Shown in pieces: positions 44,501 through 52,833 of a DNA stretch of 64,000 nt (the first letter of the stretch is position 1; the number at the start of each line of letters is the position of its first letter). The notes under the pieces were generated by a model. The model was not told where the DNA came from. It saw only the letters and a program-made list of their open reading frames with translations, and searched no databases. Source of the DNA: an uncultured Siphonobacter sp. (GTDB lineage: Bacteria > Bacteroidota > Bacteroidia > Cytophagales > Spirosomataceae); NCBI GenBank assembly GCA_913775095.1, contig CAJYIW010000002.1:186001-250000 (forward strand), written 5' to 3'. A program made the position numbers and the translations under genes.

Positions 44501-46981
44501 CACGTAGGTATCAGGCATGCCGATGCCGTATAAAACGGGCTGTGTCTGCACCGTAAATTTCTGCAAGCGATTCACCGGACGACCCGTTTCATCGAAGATG
44601 GTGACGAAAGCTTTGGCTTCCAGCAGACCCATGTCCTGCCAGCTGGCGGGTAACATAAAACCTTCGGTGGCCAGTCCGGCGGCATTGGTTTTACCCTGCC
44701 GAACCATGTTTTCGAATTTGGTATGATCCTGAATGTCGAAGGCGAAACTTTCGTAACCCTTGGGCTGAAAAAGCTGCCGCTTTACCTGAACCTCCATCTC
44801 ATAATTCCGATCCGATGCCGGGGGGCCAAAAAGGTTGGTAGCCGTGGCCGAAATGGTGGCCGTTTCACCAGCGTTATACCGTTCCTTGGGTGACCGAACG
44901 TCAACTTTAATCCGATCCGGCATGAATTCTTCGACTGAAATGGACTGCGAAGTCAGGATTACGTCATTGGCGTTCAGGACTTCCAGTTGATACGTCCCCG
45001 TAACAACGGCGGTTTCGAGGGGAATATCGGCGGCTACGGCTCCCTGAGCGTTGGTAGTCAGGCGGAGGGTTCGGTACTCCCGACCATTGGGCATGAGAAA
45101 ACGAACTTTCAGCGGAATTTCACCCGGCGTTTCCCAGGTGTGTTTACGCACGATGGTATTGAAATGCACCGTCTCGCCGGGGCGGTAAATGTTACGGTCG
45201 CCGTAGAGGAAGGCCTCAAAACCCGAGTTATTATCCCGCTTGCCGTCCACTTCAAAGCGACTGGTAGGCACCTGCGTATCTTCCAGAAACAGGTAATTGA
45301 AATCGTCTTCGGTCTGAGCCGTTACCAGGGCCGGGGTAAAGGACGTTTCTTTTAGTTTCTTGAATAAAGCCACGCCTTTCGAATCCGTTTTAGCCGTTTG
45401 AATCGTCTGATTATTCGAAGAAACCAGTTTGATTTCGACGTTACTCAGCGGTTCAGTGGAGCGGATGGAATGGGCAAAAACCAGGCATTCATCGCCCGCG
45501 TTTTTTGTTACCAGACCAATGTCCGAAATGCTGACCAGCTTGGTGGCGGAATGATAATACTCATCCGCTGAATTCAGCGACACCAGATAAATCCCCCGGA
45601 ACTGGTTTGTCGGGTCGGGCAGGCTCAGGTTTAACAAGGAAACACCACCATTTTTGGGTAAGTCTTCCGTCTCAATGGTTTTGCTCACTACCACATCCGA
45701 GTACGTTCCGCCATCTTCGGAATACACGTAACCTCCTTCAACGTAAGCATCGTTTTCGTAGCGGTAATCGCGGTAACGGTTATTACGGAGGTACGCCAGA
45801 ATGTTATTCTCGTAAATTTTCGAAATCCGAACCTGCACTTTGGGAATGTTGGTGACCTGAACGGCCACGTTTCGGTGACCCTTCGAGCTGAGATACACCG
45901 CTTTTTTATGCACGAACTCCAGGGCCGCGGGCATTCGTCCGAAATATAAATCTTTGGTATACGCTTCAGTAAGGGCGGGGCCCAGGGCTCCGCGTAATTG
46001 TTCGTTGAGCGTTAAGGTATAGGTATCGGTTTCGTTGAAATCGCCGCGGATGATAAAGCCATTTTCGAGTAACTCGGTCTGAGCCGTAACGCTGGTTCTG
46101 GTTTCCTGAACGGGCAATGGATTTCCTAAGCTGTCGTATTCAGTAGCTGCTTTTGTGTTCGTACTGGCATTCAGGGTATATCCTGAGGCGATGGATTCGG
46201 GGTTGAGTTCCTGGGTAGTGGTTACTTTGATAAAGCCGCGGTTATTTTCAAAACCGGTTTCTACGGTAACAATTTCCAACGTTTTCGGATCGGGTAAGGT
46301 GGTCTTTACCTCCAGCGGTTCTTTGGACTGGTAGGAAGTGGAAACGGCCTGAATGCCTGCGTCCAATTTCAGATTCAGCGGTTGGGCCTCCTGAACGCCG
46401 GACAAACTGAGGGGTAAGGAAGCCGTCGTCCCCTGTTGAGCTACGCTAAAGCCTACTTTTTCATCGTTCCGGGTAATGTTGAGTTTGGAGCCTACCTGAC
46501 CGCCAGAGATCGGATAATTGAAATTCAGCCGAAGTTTCGCCACGGCCTGCCCGCCCGATTTGGCCTTGGTCCAATAGGCTTCGGCGGTTTGAAGTTGCAG
46601 ATAAGGCGTGTGGAAATGGAGCTTTTCGGAAGAAAGACCCAAAGACTGCTCTTTTACCTGCGTAAGTAGTTTGTCGGAAAGCCGGGCCTGATACTCGGTG
46701 GCGGGCTGGAAAGAAGTAGCCGGCGAAAAAACGAGCTCATTTTTCCCAACCCATTTGAATCGACCCGGAATGGCGGGTTCAAACTCAATGAATCTGGTGC
46801 TTTGCCAGGTGCCTAATTCTGCTTCAGGAACAAGGTCTTTGTTAAAGGTAAAAACCAGGTTTTGGGCCAGCTGAATTTCATCTTCAAAATTCGTAGCCCG
46901 AACAACGACTTCATTGAGTTTAGAACAGGTCGTAAAAAAAATGGACAGAGCCAGTAGCCCAAGCACCCGAAGCCCACGCAT
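41513..46981 (-). CDS. Bacterial alpha-2-macroglobulin-type lipoprotein with thioester
   Basis: An 1822-residue periplasmic lipoprotein: MRGLRVLGLLALSIFFTTCS has a lipobox ending at Cys19. It has many macroglobulin-like beta domains, a bait-region/MG block with YGDRNIYRPGETVHFNTIVR near residue 590-610, a conserved block around 1150-1250 (VDIPQFSGDLRIMAVAY) and the thioester-containing domain. The thioester motif CLEQ is intact at Cys1358-Gln1361 (YPYGCLEQ). Such proteins trap foreign proteases by covalent capture and protect the cell wall. Many bacterial homologues are next to penicillin-binding protein 1C; here no pbpC is in sight, and the gene is bracketed by composite hairpin repeats. Confidence 0.93.
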   Translation of the reverse strand: MRGLRVLGLLALSIFFTTCSKLNEVVVRATNFEDEIQLAQNLVFTFNKDLVPEAELGTWQSTRFIEFEPAIPGRFKWVGKNELVFSPATSFQPATEYQARLSDKLLTQVKEQSLGLSSEKLHFHTPYLQLQTAEAYWTKAKSGGQAVAKLRLNFNYPISGGQVGSKLNITRNDEKVGFSVAQQGTTASLPLSLSGVQEAQPLNLKLDAGIQAVSTSYQSKEPLEVKTTLPDPKTLEIVTVETGFENNRGFIKVTTTQELNPESIASGYTLNASTNTKAATEYDSLGNPLPVQETRTSVTAQTELLENGFIIRGDFNETDTYTLTLNEQLRGALGPALTEAYTKDLYFGRMPAALEFVHKKAVYLSSKGHRNVAVQVTNIPKVQVRISKIYENNILAYLRNNRYRDYRYENDAYVEGGYVYSEDGGTYSDVVVSKTIETEDLPKNGGVSLLNLSLPDPTNQFRGIYLVSLNSADEYYHSATKLVSISDIGLVTKNAGDECLVFAHSIRSTEPLSNVEIKLVSSNNQTIQTAKTDSKGVALFKKLKETSFTPALVTAQTEDDFNYLFLEDTQVPTSRFEVDGKRDNNSGFEAFLYGDRNIYRPGETVHFNTIVRKHTWETPGEIPLKVRFLMPNGREYRTLRLTTNAQGAVAADIPLETAVVTGTYQLEVLNANDVILTSQSISVEEFMPDRIKVDVRSPKERYNAGETATISATATNLFGPPASDRNYEMEVQVKRQLFQPKGYESFAFDIQDHTKFENMVRQGKTNAAGLATEGFMLPASWQDMGLLEAKAFVTIFDETGRPVNRLQKFTVQTQPVLYGIGMPDTYVGTNAPVTIPLVALNADGQPQNAQGQLDIIKHDYQTVIEKHADGSMKYSSKKQSKIVFSRAVAFAKGRASVSYAPPVSGEYEVRLHRAGSRNWTSQSFYAYGYGQTSSTAFEVNNEGQVAMTFDKPSYQVGDQAKVLFKTPFSGKLLVTLERNRVLEHHVLTTDNKSAELSFSVGKEHLPNIYVAATLFREMNDEDLPLTVAHGYAPVMVSDADNQLDVAITSVEKSRSKTRQTIRVKTARNAQVTLAVVDEGILQLKNYKSPDAYGFFYQKRALEVAGYDLYAYLHPELGIRSRSSVGGDGFDMEKRVNPLANGRVKLVALWSGILQANASGEASFSVDIPQFSGDLRIMAVAYKDQAFGSATQHIKVADPLVISTALPRFASPSDELIVPVNITNTTKKAASVTATLQTTGALQNQSPAPQVININPDAEGRVTFSVKAAQAIGTGKVKVLVKGLGETFTEEVDLTVRPSVGLIKTSVSGTVNAGQTATVPLSLQDFVPGTVKASLRISRSPLVSLANRLDHLLSYPYGCLEQSVSAAFPQLYFADLVKTIQSDRKPYLKSGTSDLNPAANVAAALRKIETLQLYNGGLAMWQAGQRDEWWATAYAVHFMIEAQKAGYEVNATTLSKALDYLNQQVSNQANEKAVIHNEDGSLTNRMQARRETVYSLYVLTLAGRSNRSVMNYYKANTSLLTTDSRYLLAGAFGFLGDESSQSALLPKAYPVDRSPRQTGGNFSSPIRNQALVLNTLLETDATNPQIPGLARQLSAAVQQNRWLSTQEESFALLALGKLAKQSAAATATAQIKSAGRSLASFTGKDLVLSKGLQTPLTLTTSGKGSLYYFAQAEGLSQGNTVPQGDQILEVRKQYLDRSGQPITRNLRQNELIVVRVTVRTQNGLPVENVVITDMLPAGLEIENPRITPERDLSWIKGQSYPDHFDLRDDRIHYFVNVSGKPQTYYYLARAVSKGKFTAGPVSADAMYNGEYRSYSGVGIVTVD

Positions 46982-47502
46982 AGCGTATAGAGGAATTTAG
47001 ATTGAAGTAATGAATGGTCCGTTTTCAGGTTTCAATGAAATCTGAATGCTAAACGGGTGTAAGATAGGATTTATTTCTTCGGGTTGATAGGTAGCACCCT
47101 TCCGGGGTTATCCATATTTAACTCCACCAGGGTAAGGCGTATTCTTACCCTGCCGTTGCCAGCTTTTTCGCTGGCAACATGAGTTACGAGCGGGAAGTAT
47201 TCCTGGCTAGTCATGCTCTTTTGGATTTACAATCCGAAAGCCATGGGTTGAGGATTTATAATCCGATAGTTCAGCACCCCCCCTGGAGTTATGGAGATCA
47301 GGGCTTAAAACAAATGTTGCCAGCGAAAAAGCTGGCAACGGGTAGGCTCATTGCAATCCGAAAGCCATGGGTTGAGAATTTATAATCCGATAGTTCAGCA
47401 AACCCCGCCGGAGTTATGGCTCATAACAAATGTTGCCAGCGAAAAAGCTGGCAACGGGTAGGCTCTTGGTATAACTAAAAACAGAATACTAACAGCTGAA
47501 AA
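46982..47502. repeat. Gene-free repeat stretch, left side of the macroglobulin gene
   Basis: Three hairpins of one family, GTTGCCAGC/GCTGGCAAC with 6-nt loops, at 47155-47178 (inverted loop), 47316-47339 and 47432-47455. Between them are AATCCGAAAG half or full palindromes (47231-47240, 47355-47364) each followed by a TTTATAATCCGATAG motif. The last two hairpins are 116 bp apart and belong to a tandem duplication (about 47227-47349 and 47353-47465). No gene is seen. Confidence 0.8.
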
Positions 47503-48477
47503 TCAACGTGGTACTTCTATTTTTTTAAGAATCTGATCAATGATCGCATCCGGGGTGGAGCCTTCCATTTCTTTCTCAGGCGTCAGAATCAATCGGTGAC
47601 GCAAGACCGGAGCAGCGAGTTCCTGCACGTCTTCGGGCGTAACAAAATCGCGGCCCCGCAAGGCGGCCATGGCTTTGGATGCCTGTAACAAAGCTACCGA
47701 TGCCCTTGGGGAAGCCCCCAGGTAAAGAAACTTGGAGTTACGGGTTTCGTGAACGATTTGAGCAATGTACGTAAGCACCCGGTCTTCGATTACAATTTGC
47801 CGGACCTTTTCGCGTAAGGCCGCCAATTGTTCTCTGGAAAGAATGGCCTGAATGGTATCCATCGCATCTACCATCTGGCGACGTTGGTGGTGTCCTCTCA
47901 GAATATCCGTTTCCTGCTCTAGTGTAGGATATTGCACGACAATTTTGAAGAGAAAACGATCCAGCTGGGCTTCGGGTAAGCGATAGGTGCCTTCCTGCTC
48001 GATGGGGTTTTGCGTAGCTAATACCAGAAAAGGAGCCGTCATGTGGTAGGTCTGACCCGCGTTGGTTACCTGCCGCTCTTCCATCACCTCAAACAGGGCC
48101 GATTGCGTCTTGGCCGGAGCCCGGTTGATCTCGTCAATCAAAACAATATTCGAAAAAATGGGACCGGGTTTGAATTCAAAATCGGAAGTTTTGGGATTAA
48201 AAATGGAAGTTCCCAATACGTCGGAAGGCATCAGATCCGGCGTGAACTGAATCCGGTTGAAGTCTACCGAAATGGTTTTCGCCAGTATCTTTGCGGTTAA
48301 CGTTTTGGCCACACCCGGTACGCCTTCGATGAGCACGTGACCGTCCGCGAAAAGGGCCGTCAACAGCAAATCAATCATGGATTGCTGCCCAACAATTATC
48401 TTACCGACTTCGGTCCGAATGTCGGCCACGGTCTGGTAAAGTTCACTTAAGTCAATACGAGATTCAAAGGCGTCCAT
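47503..48477 (-). CDS. MoxR-family AAA+ ATPase
   Basis: A 324-residue AAA+ chaperone. Walker A GVPGVAKT is at 52-59, Walker B VLIDEINR at 112-119, sensor-1 LATQNP near 155, and the C-terminal lid has HETRNSKFLYLGASPRASVA. MoxR ATPases usually help mature metalloenzymes or secreted complexes and are typically followed by a DUF58 gene and a transglutaminase or VWA-domain gene. None is present: its 3' side is the repeat stretch and then the alpha-2-macroglobulin gene. So here it is an orphan with unknown client. Confidence 0.93.
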   Translation of the reverse strand: MDAFESRIDLSELYQTVADIRTEVGKIIVGQQSMIDLLLTALFADGHVLIEGVPGVAKTLTAKILAKTISVDFNRIQFTPDLMPSDVLGTSIFNPKTSDFEFKPGPIFSNIVLIDEINRAPAKTQSALFEVMEERQVTNAGQTYHMTAPFLVLATQNPIEQEGTYRLPEAQLDRFLFKIVVQYPTLEQETDILRGHHQRRQMVDAMDTIQAILSREQLAALREKVRQIVIEDRVLTYIAQIVHETRNSKFLYLGASPRASVALLQASKAMAALRGRDFVTPEDVQELAAPVLRHRLILTPEKEMEGSTPDAIIDQILKKIEVPR

Positions 48478-48611
48478 GCACTAAGTTGCGTTGAAAAGGT
48501 GGCAAAATACAGAATCCCTACCGGATTTCCCGAGGAATTTGACCCATCGTTTCAATACCAGAGCGAATTAGAACGTTTACCAACGTACGTTGACGATTAC
48601 GAGCGAATCTG

Positions 48612-49127
48612 ATGATCAAAAATATACTACGATATAGTCTGATACTGGGAATGCTATCCGGGGCCTGTGCGAAGAAACCCGGTCCTGAACCGAACCCATC
48701 GGTTACTCCCGCCAGTACCTTTTCCCAGATTCAGCGACGGATCTTGACGCCAACCTGTGCCACGGCGGGTTGCCACGCGTCTCCGCAGGATCCGGAATAT
48801 GCCTCTCATCAACTGGTGTTAACGGCCGGGCAATCTTATAAAAACCTATTCAATGTAAAGCCGGTCAATACGCTGGCCGTGGCGGATGGGTTACTGCGGG
48901 TGAAGCCCTATAAATCACTGGAAAGTCTGTTTTATCATAAACTGAATTTTGATGCGTCTCACCACGGGGGTAAATTCTACGGAAGTCCTATGCCTCTGGG
49001 AGGCTCGCCTTTGTCCGTAGGACAGATTGATTTCGTTCGCCGCTGGATCGAAGCCGGAGCCCCCGAAACGGGTATGGTCTCTGATTCGACGTTGCTGGAC
49101 GATAAGACCCCCAGCCCTGGCGGATGA
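48612..49127 (+). CDS. Lipoprotein with CX4CH haem-like motif
   Basis: A 171-residue exported protein whose N-terminus (MIKNILRYSLILGMLSGACA) suggests lipidation at Cys19. A CX4CH motif (Cys49, Cys54, His55 in LTPTCATAGCHAS) resembles the haem site of Bacteroidota/planctomycete cytochrome-like domains, where a CX4CH spacing replaces CXXCH. The later segment FYHKLNFDASHHGGKFYGSP and MPLGGSPLSVGQIDFVRRWI matches the usual end of such domains. It may be a monohaem electron carrier or a haem-free relative. No redox neighbour is seen; the pseudouridine synthase gene lies 75 bp downstream. Confidence 0.75.
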   Translation: MIKNILRYSLILGMLSGACAKKPGPEPNPSVTPASTFSQIQRRILTPTCATAGCHASPQDPEYASHQLVLTAGQSYKNLFNVKPVNTLAVADGLLRVKPYKSLESLFYHKLNFDASHHGGKFYGSPMPLGGSPLSVGQIDFVRRWIEAGAPETGMVSDSTLLDDKTPSPGG

Positions 49128-49190
49128 GCTTACCTGCGGCCTGGTTAAGGAAAGATTAAAGGCAGGAAATCAGATAACGAGGGAAAGCCG

Positions 49191-49198
49191 TACCTTTG
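49191..49198 (+). promoter_or_regulatory. -7 element directly before the RluA-type gene
   Basis: TACCTTTG, an exact match to TAnnTTTG, ends 4 bp before the ATG at 49203. Transcription would start at or within a few bases of the start codon, which would make the mRNA leaderless or nearly so. Confidence 0.5.
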
Positions 49199-49202
49199 CG
49201 GC

Positions 49203-49925
49203 ATGAAGCCACTGAATTTTAAGGATTTAATCATTTTCGAGAACGAAGATTACATCGTTATTAATAAACCCCCTTACATTGCTTCGCTCGACGAGCGTCA
49301 GGCGGATAACTCCCTGAGTATTTTACGAATGGCCAAAGCCTATAGCGAAGACGCTCAGCTTTGCCATCGACTGGATAAAGAAACTTCGGGTGCCCTGGCG
49401 ATTGCTAAAAACCCCGAAGCGTACCGGCATTTATCCATGCAGTTTGAGCACCGCGAAACTGTAAAACGGTATCATGCCGTAGTGAACGGCGTGCATAATT
49501 TTCAGGGCGAATCAGTCTACCTGCCCATTCTGGCCTTACCTCGGGATGGGGTCGTGAAGATTGATCGGGCCAAAGGAAAAGAAGCCGAAACACTGTTTTT
49601 TACCCTGAAAGCCTATCGCCAGTATACCATCGTGGAGTGCTTGCCCATCACCGGCCGTATGCACCAGATTCGCGTACACCTGATGTGCATGAAAGCTCCC
49701 ATTGTGTCGGATGAAACGTACGGAGGTAAGCCCGTGTACCTTTCTCAGCTTAAGAAAAAATTCAACCTGAAAAAGGATACCGACGAACAGCCTTTAATGA
49801 AACGCGTTGCCCTGCACGCCTATTCCCTGACGTTTAGTTTGCTGAACGGAGAAGAAATAAAAATCGAAGCTCCCTACCCGAAGGATTTTGAGGTGCTGGT
49901 GAAGCAACTGGAGAAGAATGGGTAA
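49203..49925 (+). CDS. RluA-family RNA pseudouridine synthase
   Basis: A 240-residue cytoplasmic enzyme that isomerises uridines in rRNA or tRNA. The catalytic Asp is in LCHRLDKETSGALAIAKN (about residues 59-76). Other family blocks are NKPPYIASLD near the N-terminus and PITGRMHQIRVHLM near 145-160. There is no S4 domain, so it is the short RluA/RluD-catalytic type. The TACCTTTG box just before the ATG suggests a leaderless transcript. A hairpin terminator follows about 125 bp downstream. Confidence 0.93.
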   Translation: MKPLNFKDLIIFENEDYIVINKPPYIASLDERQADNSLSILRMAKAYSEDAQLCHRLDKETSGALAIAKNPEAYRHLSMQFEHRETVKRYHAVVNGVHNFQGESVYLPILALPRDGVVKIDRAKGKEAETLFFTLKAYRQYTIVECLPITGRMHQIRVHLMCMKAPIVSDETYGGKPVYLSQLKKKFNLKKDTDEQPLMKRVALHAYSLTFSLLNGEEIKIEAPYPKDFEVLVKQLEKNG

Positions 49926-50105
49926 ATTTTAGTTGTTAGTTGATAGTTATTGGTTGATAGTTAATAGTTGCTGGCAAAAGGGGAACGAACTGCTTCCTAA
50001 TCTTTTCTAACAATAGTCAACTCATAAATACCGACGAATACCCTATACAAAAGGGTTACGGAATCGCTCCGTAACCCTTTTTTTTTATCAACCAACAACC
50101 AGTAA
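49926..50105. repeat. Short repetitive spacer and terminator
   Basis: GTTAGTTGATAGTTATTGG and the related GTTGATAGTTAATAGTTG occur right after the RluA stop (49930-49970). The terminator arms AAAAGGGTTACGGA (50049-50062) and TCCGTAACCCTTTT (50068-50081) follow, with a long T run on the plus strand. The mirror motif CAACCAACAACCAG appears at 50089. Confidence 0.7.
50049..50086 (+). terminator. Terminator of the RluA-type gene
   Basis: Perfect 14-bp arms (50049-50062 and 50068-50081) with a 5-nt loop, then T6. The convergent TonB receptor gene ends at 50106. Confidence 0.85.
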
Positions 50106-52667
50106 CTAAAACTTCAAATTCAACCGGGTAAACCAGAACGCCCCGTTGCTGCCCATCTGAACGGGATCCCAAGCACCGCCGGATTCGGTCAGGCTGGGAA
50201 TGTGCATGGTGGGATAGGCATTGAAGATATTCGTCCCGCCAATGGCCAGGCCTACTTTCGGCGTGAAACGGTACCCAAACGTCAGGTCCGTCGTTACTTT
50301 GGGTTTGTAAATATCAAACTTCTCGGCATCGGGTACGTCCTCTGCATAATCCCAGTTCGCCAGTTTGATTTCGCCAAAACGAACGAACCGTAGCATCACG
50401 TTGAACTTGCGAAGGGTATAATCAAAAGACAGGTTAATCTTCGAAGGCGGAGCCGCCGCGATGGCAAAATAACGTTCGCGTAAGTTGAAATAAATATCTT
50501 CCTTACCCGCCAGCCTTTCGGTGGTATTGACGCCGTCAATGGTTAGTTTATTGAAATTAGCCGCCAGTGAAGAAGTCAAACTTCCGTTGCCAAGGCCCGT
50601 GCGATGCGTCAGGATGACGTCCAGGCCTTTCGTTGTCGTTGAAATCGCGTTCGTGAAAAATTGGGCCTGGCCCACATTCAGGGCTTTTAGATCCTGACCA
50701 ATGGCGTCGTCATCATCACCAAACTGACCCGTTAAGACAATCCGGTCCTTGATTTTGACGAGGTATCCGTCCACGGTCAGGGATAAGCTGTTGGTAGGGT
50801 TGAGGGTAATGCCCGCACTCAGGTTCTGCGACGTTTCCTGTTTGAGTTTGGGAATCCCCAGCGTCTGCGTTACCTGGCTCTCATTACGGGCAATCAACAC
50901 TTCAACGGGCTGACCATTCACGAAGTTGGTAATGGTAGAGTTGAAGTACATCTGAGGTAAGGATGGAGCCCGGAAACCCGTGCTGGCCGTAGCCCGTAAG
51001 GTCAGGAAATCGGTTACTTTGTAACGGGCCGACAGTTTTCCGTTGAGCGTTCCGCCGAAATCACTGTAATGCTCGTAACGAGCGGCTACACCAAACAGGA
51101 AAGCTTTGGTAATATCGGCTTCCATGTCCACATAAACGCCCAGATTCGAGCGACCTTTGTTAATCACGTCACCCGGCTGGAAACCTGGAAAGCCCTGAGA
51201 ACCCGGAGCCACGCCCGTTTCATAACTGCGATACGAAGCTTCTTCGCCCGCAAAAATCTGGTAATTCTCCACACGGTACTCAGCTCCGGCGGCGAGGTTA
51301 AAGCCTTGCAGCGTTTCCTTATAAAAACGGGAAAATTTCAAACCCGTGACGTTCTGGTTCAACTGAAACCCACCCGCATCGAAGGAGGTAGGCGAAGCCG
51401 CTCCCAGCGAAGTATTCAGGCTATTGTTGACGAAATAATGAAAACGGTTCGAGCCAAAGGTATTGTACAGATCAAACTCCGCTTTTCCGATCAGGTGCCG
51501 AACGCCCGCCGTAATCGAACGATCATTGATTTTACTGGAAATAATGGGGTCGAAGCCATCCGGGTAAATAGCAGGAACATTGCGGTCATCATCGGCAAAG
51601 CGAGTCCAGGCGTAAGCATCGCCCTTGCGGTAATTCAGTCCGCCGAAAGCATACAATTGCGTACGCTCTGACAAAGGCAGGCGTGCGTTCAGGTATAAAG
51701 CCGAGTTTTGAGCTTTCGGATCCCCGTATTGCCGGCGAGCCAGATCGCCCGGCGTGGTGTTCGCCCGGTTAGTATGATCGCGGAAGTTATAATCAGCCGT
51801 CAGGTTCAGAAAGCCGTCTTTCTTGATTTTGAATCCGTAGTTCGCATTCAGGTTATAGTTCAATCCGTCAAATTTCCTGTCATCAAAGCGATACTTAGCC
51901 TGATACGTTCCAGCATTGGCATTTACTTCCAGCACGTCAGTCGTCGTTTTTAACACGATGTTAATTACACCAGCAATGGCATCTGAGCCGTACTGAGCGG
52001 CGGCTCCGTCGCGTAGAATTTCAATGCGTTCGATGGCAGAAGCTGGAATGGCGTTTAAATCCGTTCCGGTGTTTCCACGGCCCCGCGTGCCAAAAAGGTT
52101 CACCAGCGAAGACTGATGCCGACGTTTCCCGTTGATCAGCACCAGCGTCTGATCGGGACCCAGGCCGCGTAGGGAAGCCGGATCCACGTGGTCTGCTCCA
52201 TCGGATCCCGTTTGCCGGTTGGAGTTGAACGAAGGTGCTGCATATTGTAGTAACTGGTTCACGTCCAGTTGACCCGTGCGGGAAATTACTTTTTGCAAAT
52301 CAATGATGTCTACCGGAGCGGGGGTGTCGGTCGGGGAGCGGTTCAGACTCCGTGATCCTACCACTTCGACCTGATTCAGAAGATTACCTTCCTGCAAAGA
52401 AAAATCGAGCGTAGTTAATCCGTTCAGGGATAGTTCTACTTTATCATAACCTACAAACGAGGCTACCAATACGGCGTTAGCCGCACTGACGGAAAGACGG
52501 TACTGGCCGGTGGCATCGGTAGTAGTGCCGTTGCTGGTGCCTTTTTCAAGAACGGTGGCTCCGGTTAATACTTCACCCGTAGATGAAGTTACTTTGCCGG
52601 TAACGGTGATTCGCTGAGCGAAGGCCGAAAAGGAAAGCAGGAGGAAGAAAAGTACTTTTTGGACCAT
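50106..52667 (-). CDS. TonB-dependent outer-membrane receptor
   Basis: About 853 residues. The ATG at 52667 is chosen: MVQKVLFFLLLSFSAFAQ is a signal peptide, whereas the 64 codons before it (to 52859) overlap the terminator of alaS and look non-coding. Residues about 20-105 form a carboxypeptidase-regulatory-like domain (ITVTGKVTSSTGEVLTGATV). The plug follows (VISRTGQLDVNQLLQYAAPS, SLRGLGPDQTLVLINGKRRH, ERIEILRDGAAAQYGSDAIA), then a 22-strand-type barrel ending in the aromatic WFTRLNLKF. The plug style matches receptors for siderophores or other small ligands rather than SusC. There is no SusD gene nearby. Confidence 0.93.
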   Translation of the reverse strand: MVQKVLFFLLLSFSAFAQRITVTGKVTSSTGEVLTGATVLEKGTSNGTTTDATGQYRLSVSAANAVLVASFVGYDKVELSLNGLTTLDFSLQEGNLLNQVEVVGSRSLNRSPTDTPAPVDIIDLQKVISRTGQLDVNQLLQYAAPSFNSNRQTGSDGADHVDPASLRGLGPDQTLVLINGKRRHQSSLVNLFGTRGRGNTGTDLNAIPASAIERIEILRDGAAAQYGSDAIAGVINIVLKTTTDVLEVNANAGTYQAKYRFDDRKFDGLNYNLNANYGFKIKKDGFLNLTADYNFRDHTNRANTTPGDLARRQYGDPKAQNSALYLNARLPLSERTQLYAFGGLNYRKGDAYAWTRFADDDRNVPAIYPDGFDPIISSKINDRSITAGVRHLIGKAEFDLYNTFGSNRFHYFVNNSLNTSLGAASPTSFDAGGFQLNQNVTGLKFSRFYKETLQGFNLAAGAEYRVENYQIFAGEEASYRSYETGVAPGSQGFPGFQPGDVINKGRSNLGVYVDMEADITKAFLFGVAARYEHYSDFGGTLNGKLSARYKVTDFLTLRATASTGFRAPSLPQMYFNSTITNFVNGQPVEVLIARNESQVTQTLGIPKLKQETSQNLSAGITLNPTNSLSLTVDGYLVKIKDRIVLTGQFGDDDDAIGQDLKALNVGQAQFFTNAISTTTKGLDVILTHRTGLGNGSLTSSLAANFNKLTIDGVNTTERLAGKEDIYFNLRERYFAIAAAPPSKINLSFDYTLRKFNVMLRFVRFGEIKLANWDYAEDVPDAEKFDIYKPKVTTDLTFGYRFTPKVGLAIGGTNIFNAYPTMHIPSLTESGGAWDPVQMGSNGAFWFTRLNLKF

Positions 52668-52780
52668 AAAGCGATGCAATAAAGATAGAAAATTGGTTAA
52701 CAAATGATGATAACTCTGGAAGACAGACGCTTGATAATCAGAATGAAACAGCAATAAACATACGTAGGGTTCTCTATAAA

Positions 52781-52815
52781 TAAAAGACCCGGATTTTAGA
52801 AATCCGGGTCTTTTA
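52781..52815. terminator. Terminator of alaS
   Basis: Arms TAAAAGACCCGGATTT (52781-52796) and AAATCCGGGTCTTTTA (52800-52815), perfectly complementary with a 3-nt loop and A/T runs on both sides. It follows the alaS stop at 52834 on the minus strand, upstream of the TonB receptor gene. Confidence 0.85.
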
Positions 52816-52833
52816 TTTAATGGTAAAGGGTAG

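Noticed and set aside
47155-47455. Regularly spaced hairpins considered as a CRISPR array
   Set aside because: Only three repeats, with unequal spacing, similar rather than unique spacers and no cas genes.
51069-51671. 200-codon frame antisense to the TonB receptor
   Set aside because: It lies fully inside a well-supported receptor gene and its translation is rich in Arg/Ser/Ile without domain features, as expected for a shadow frame.
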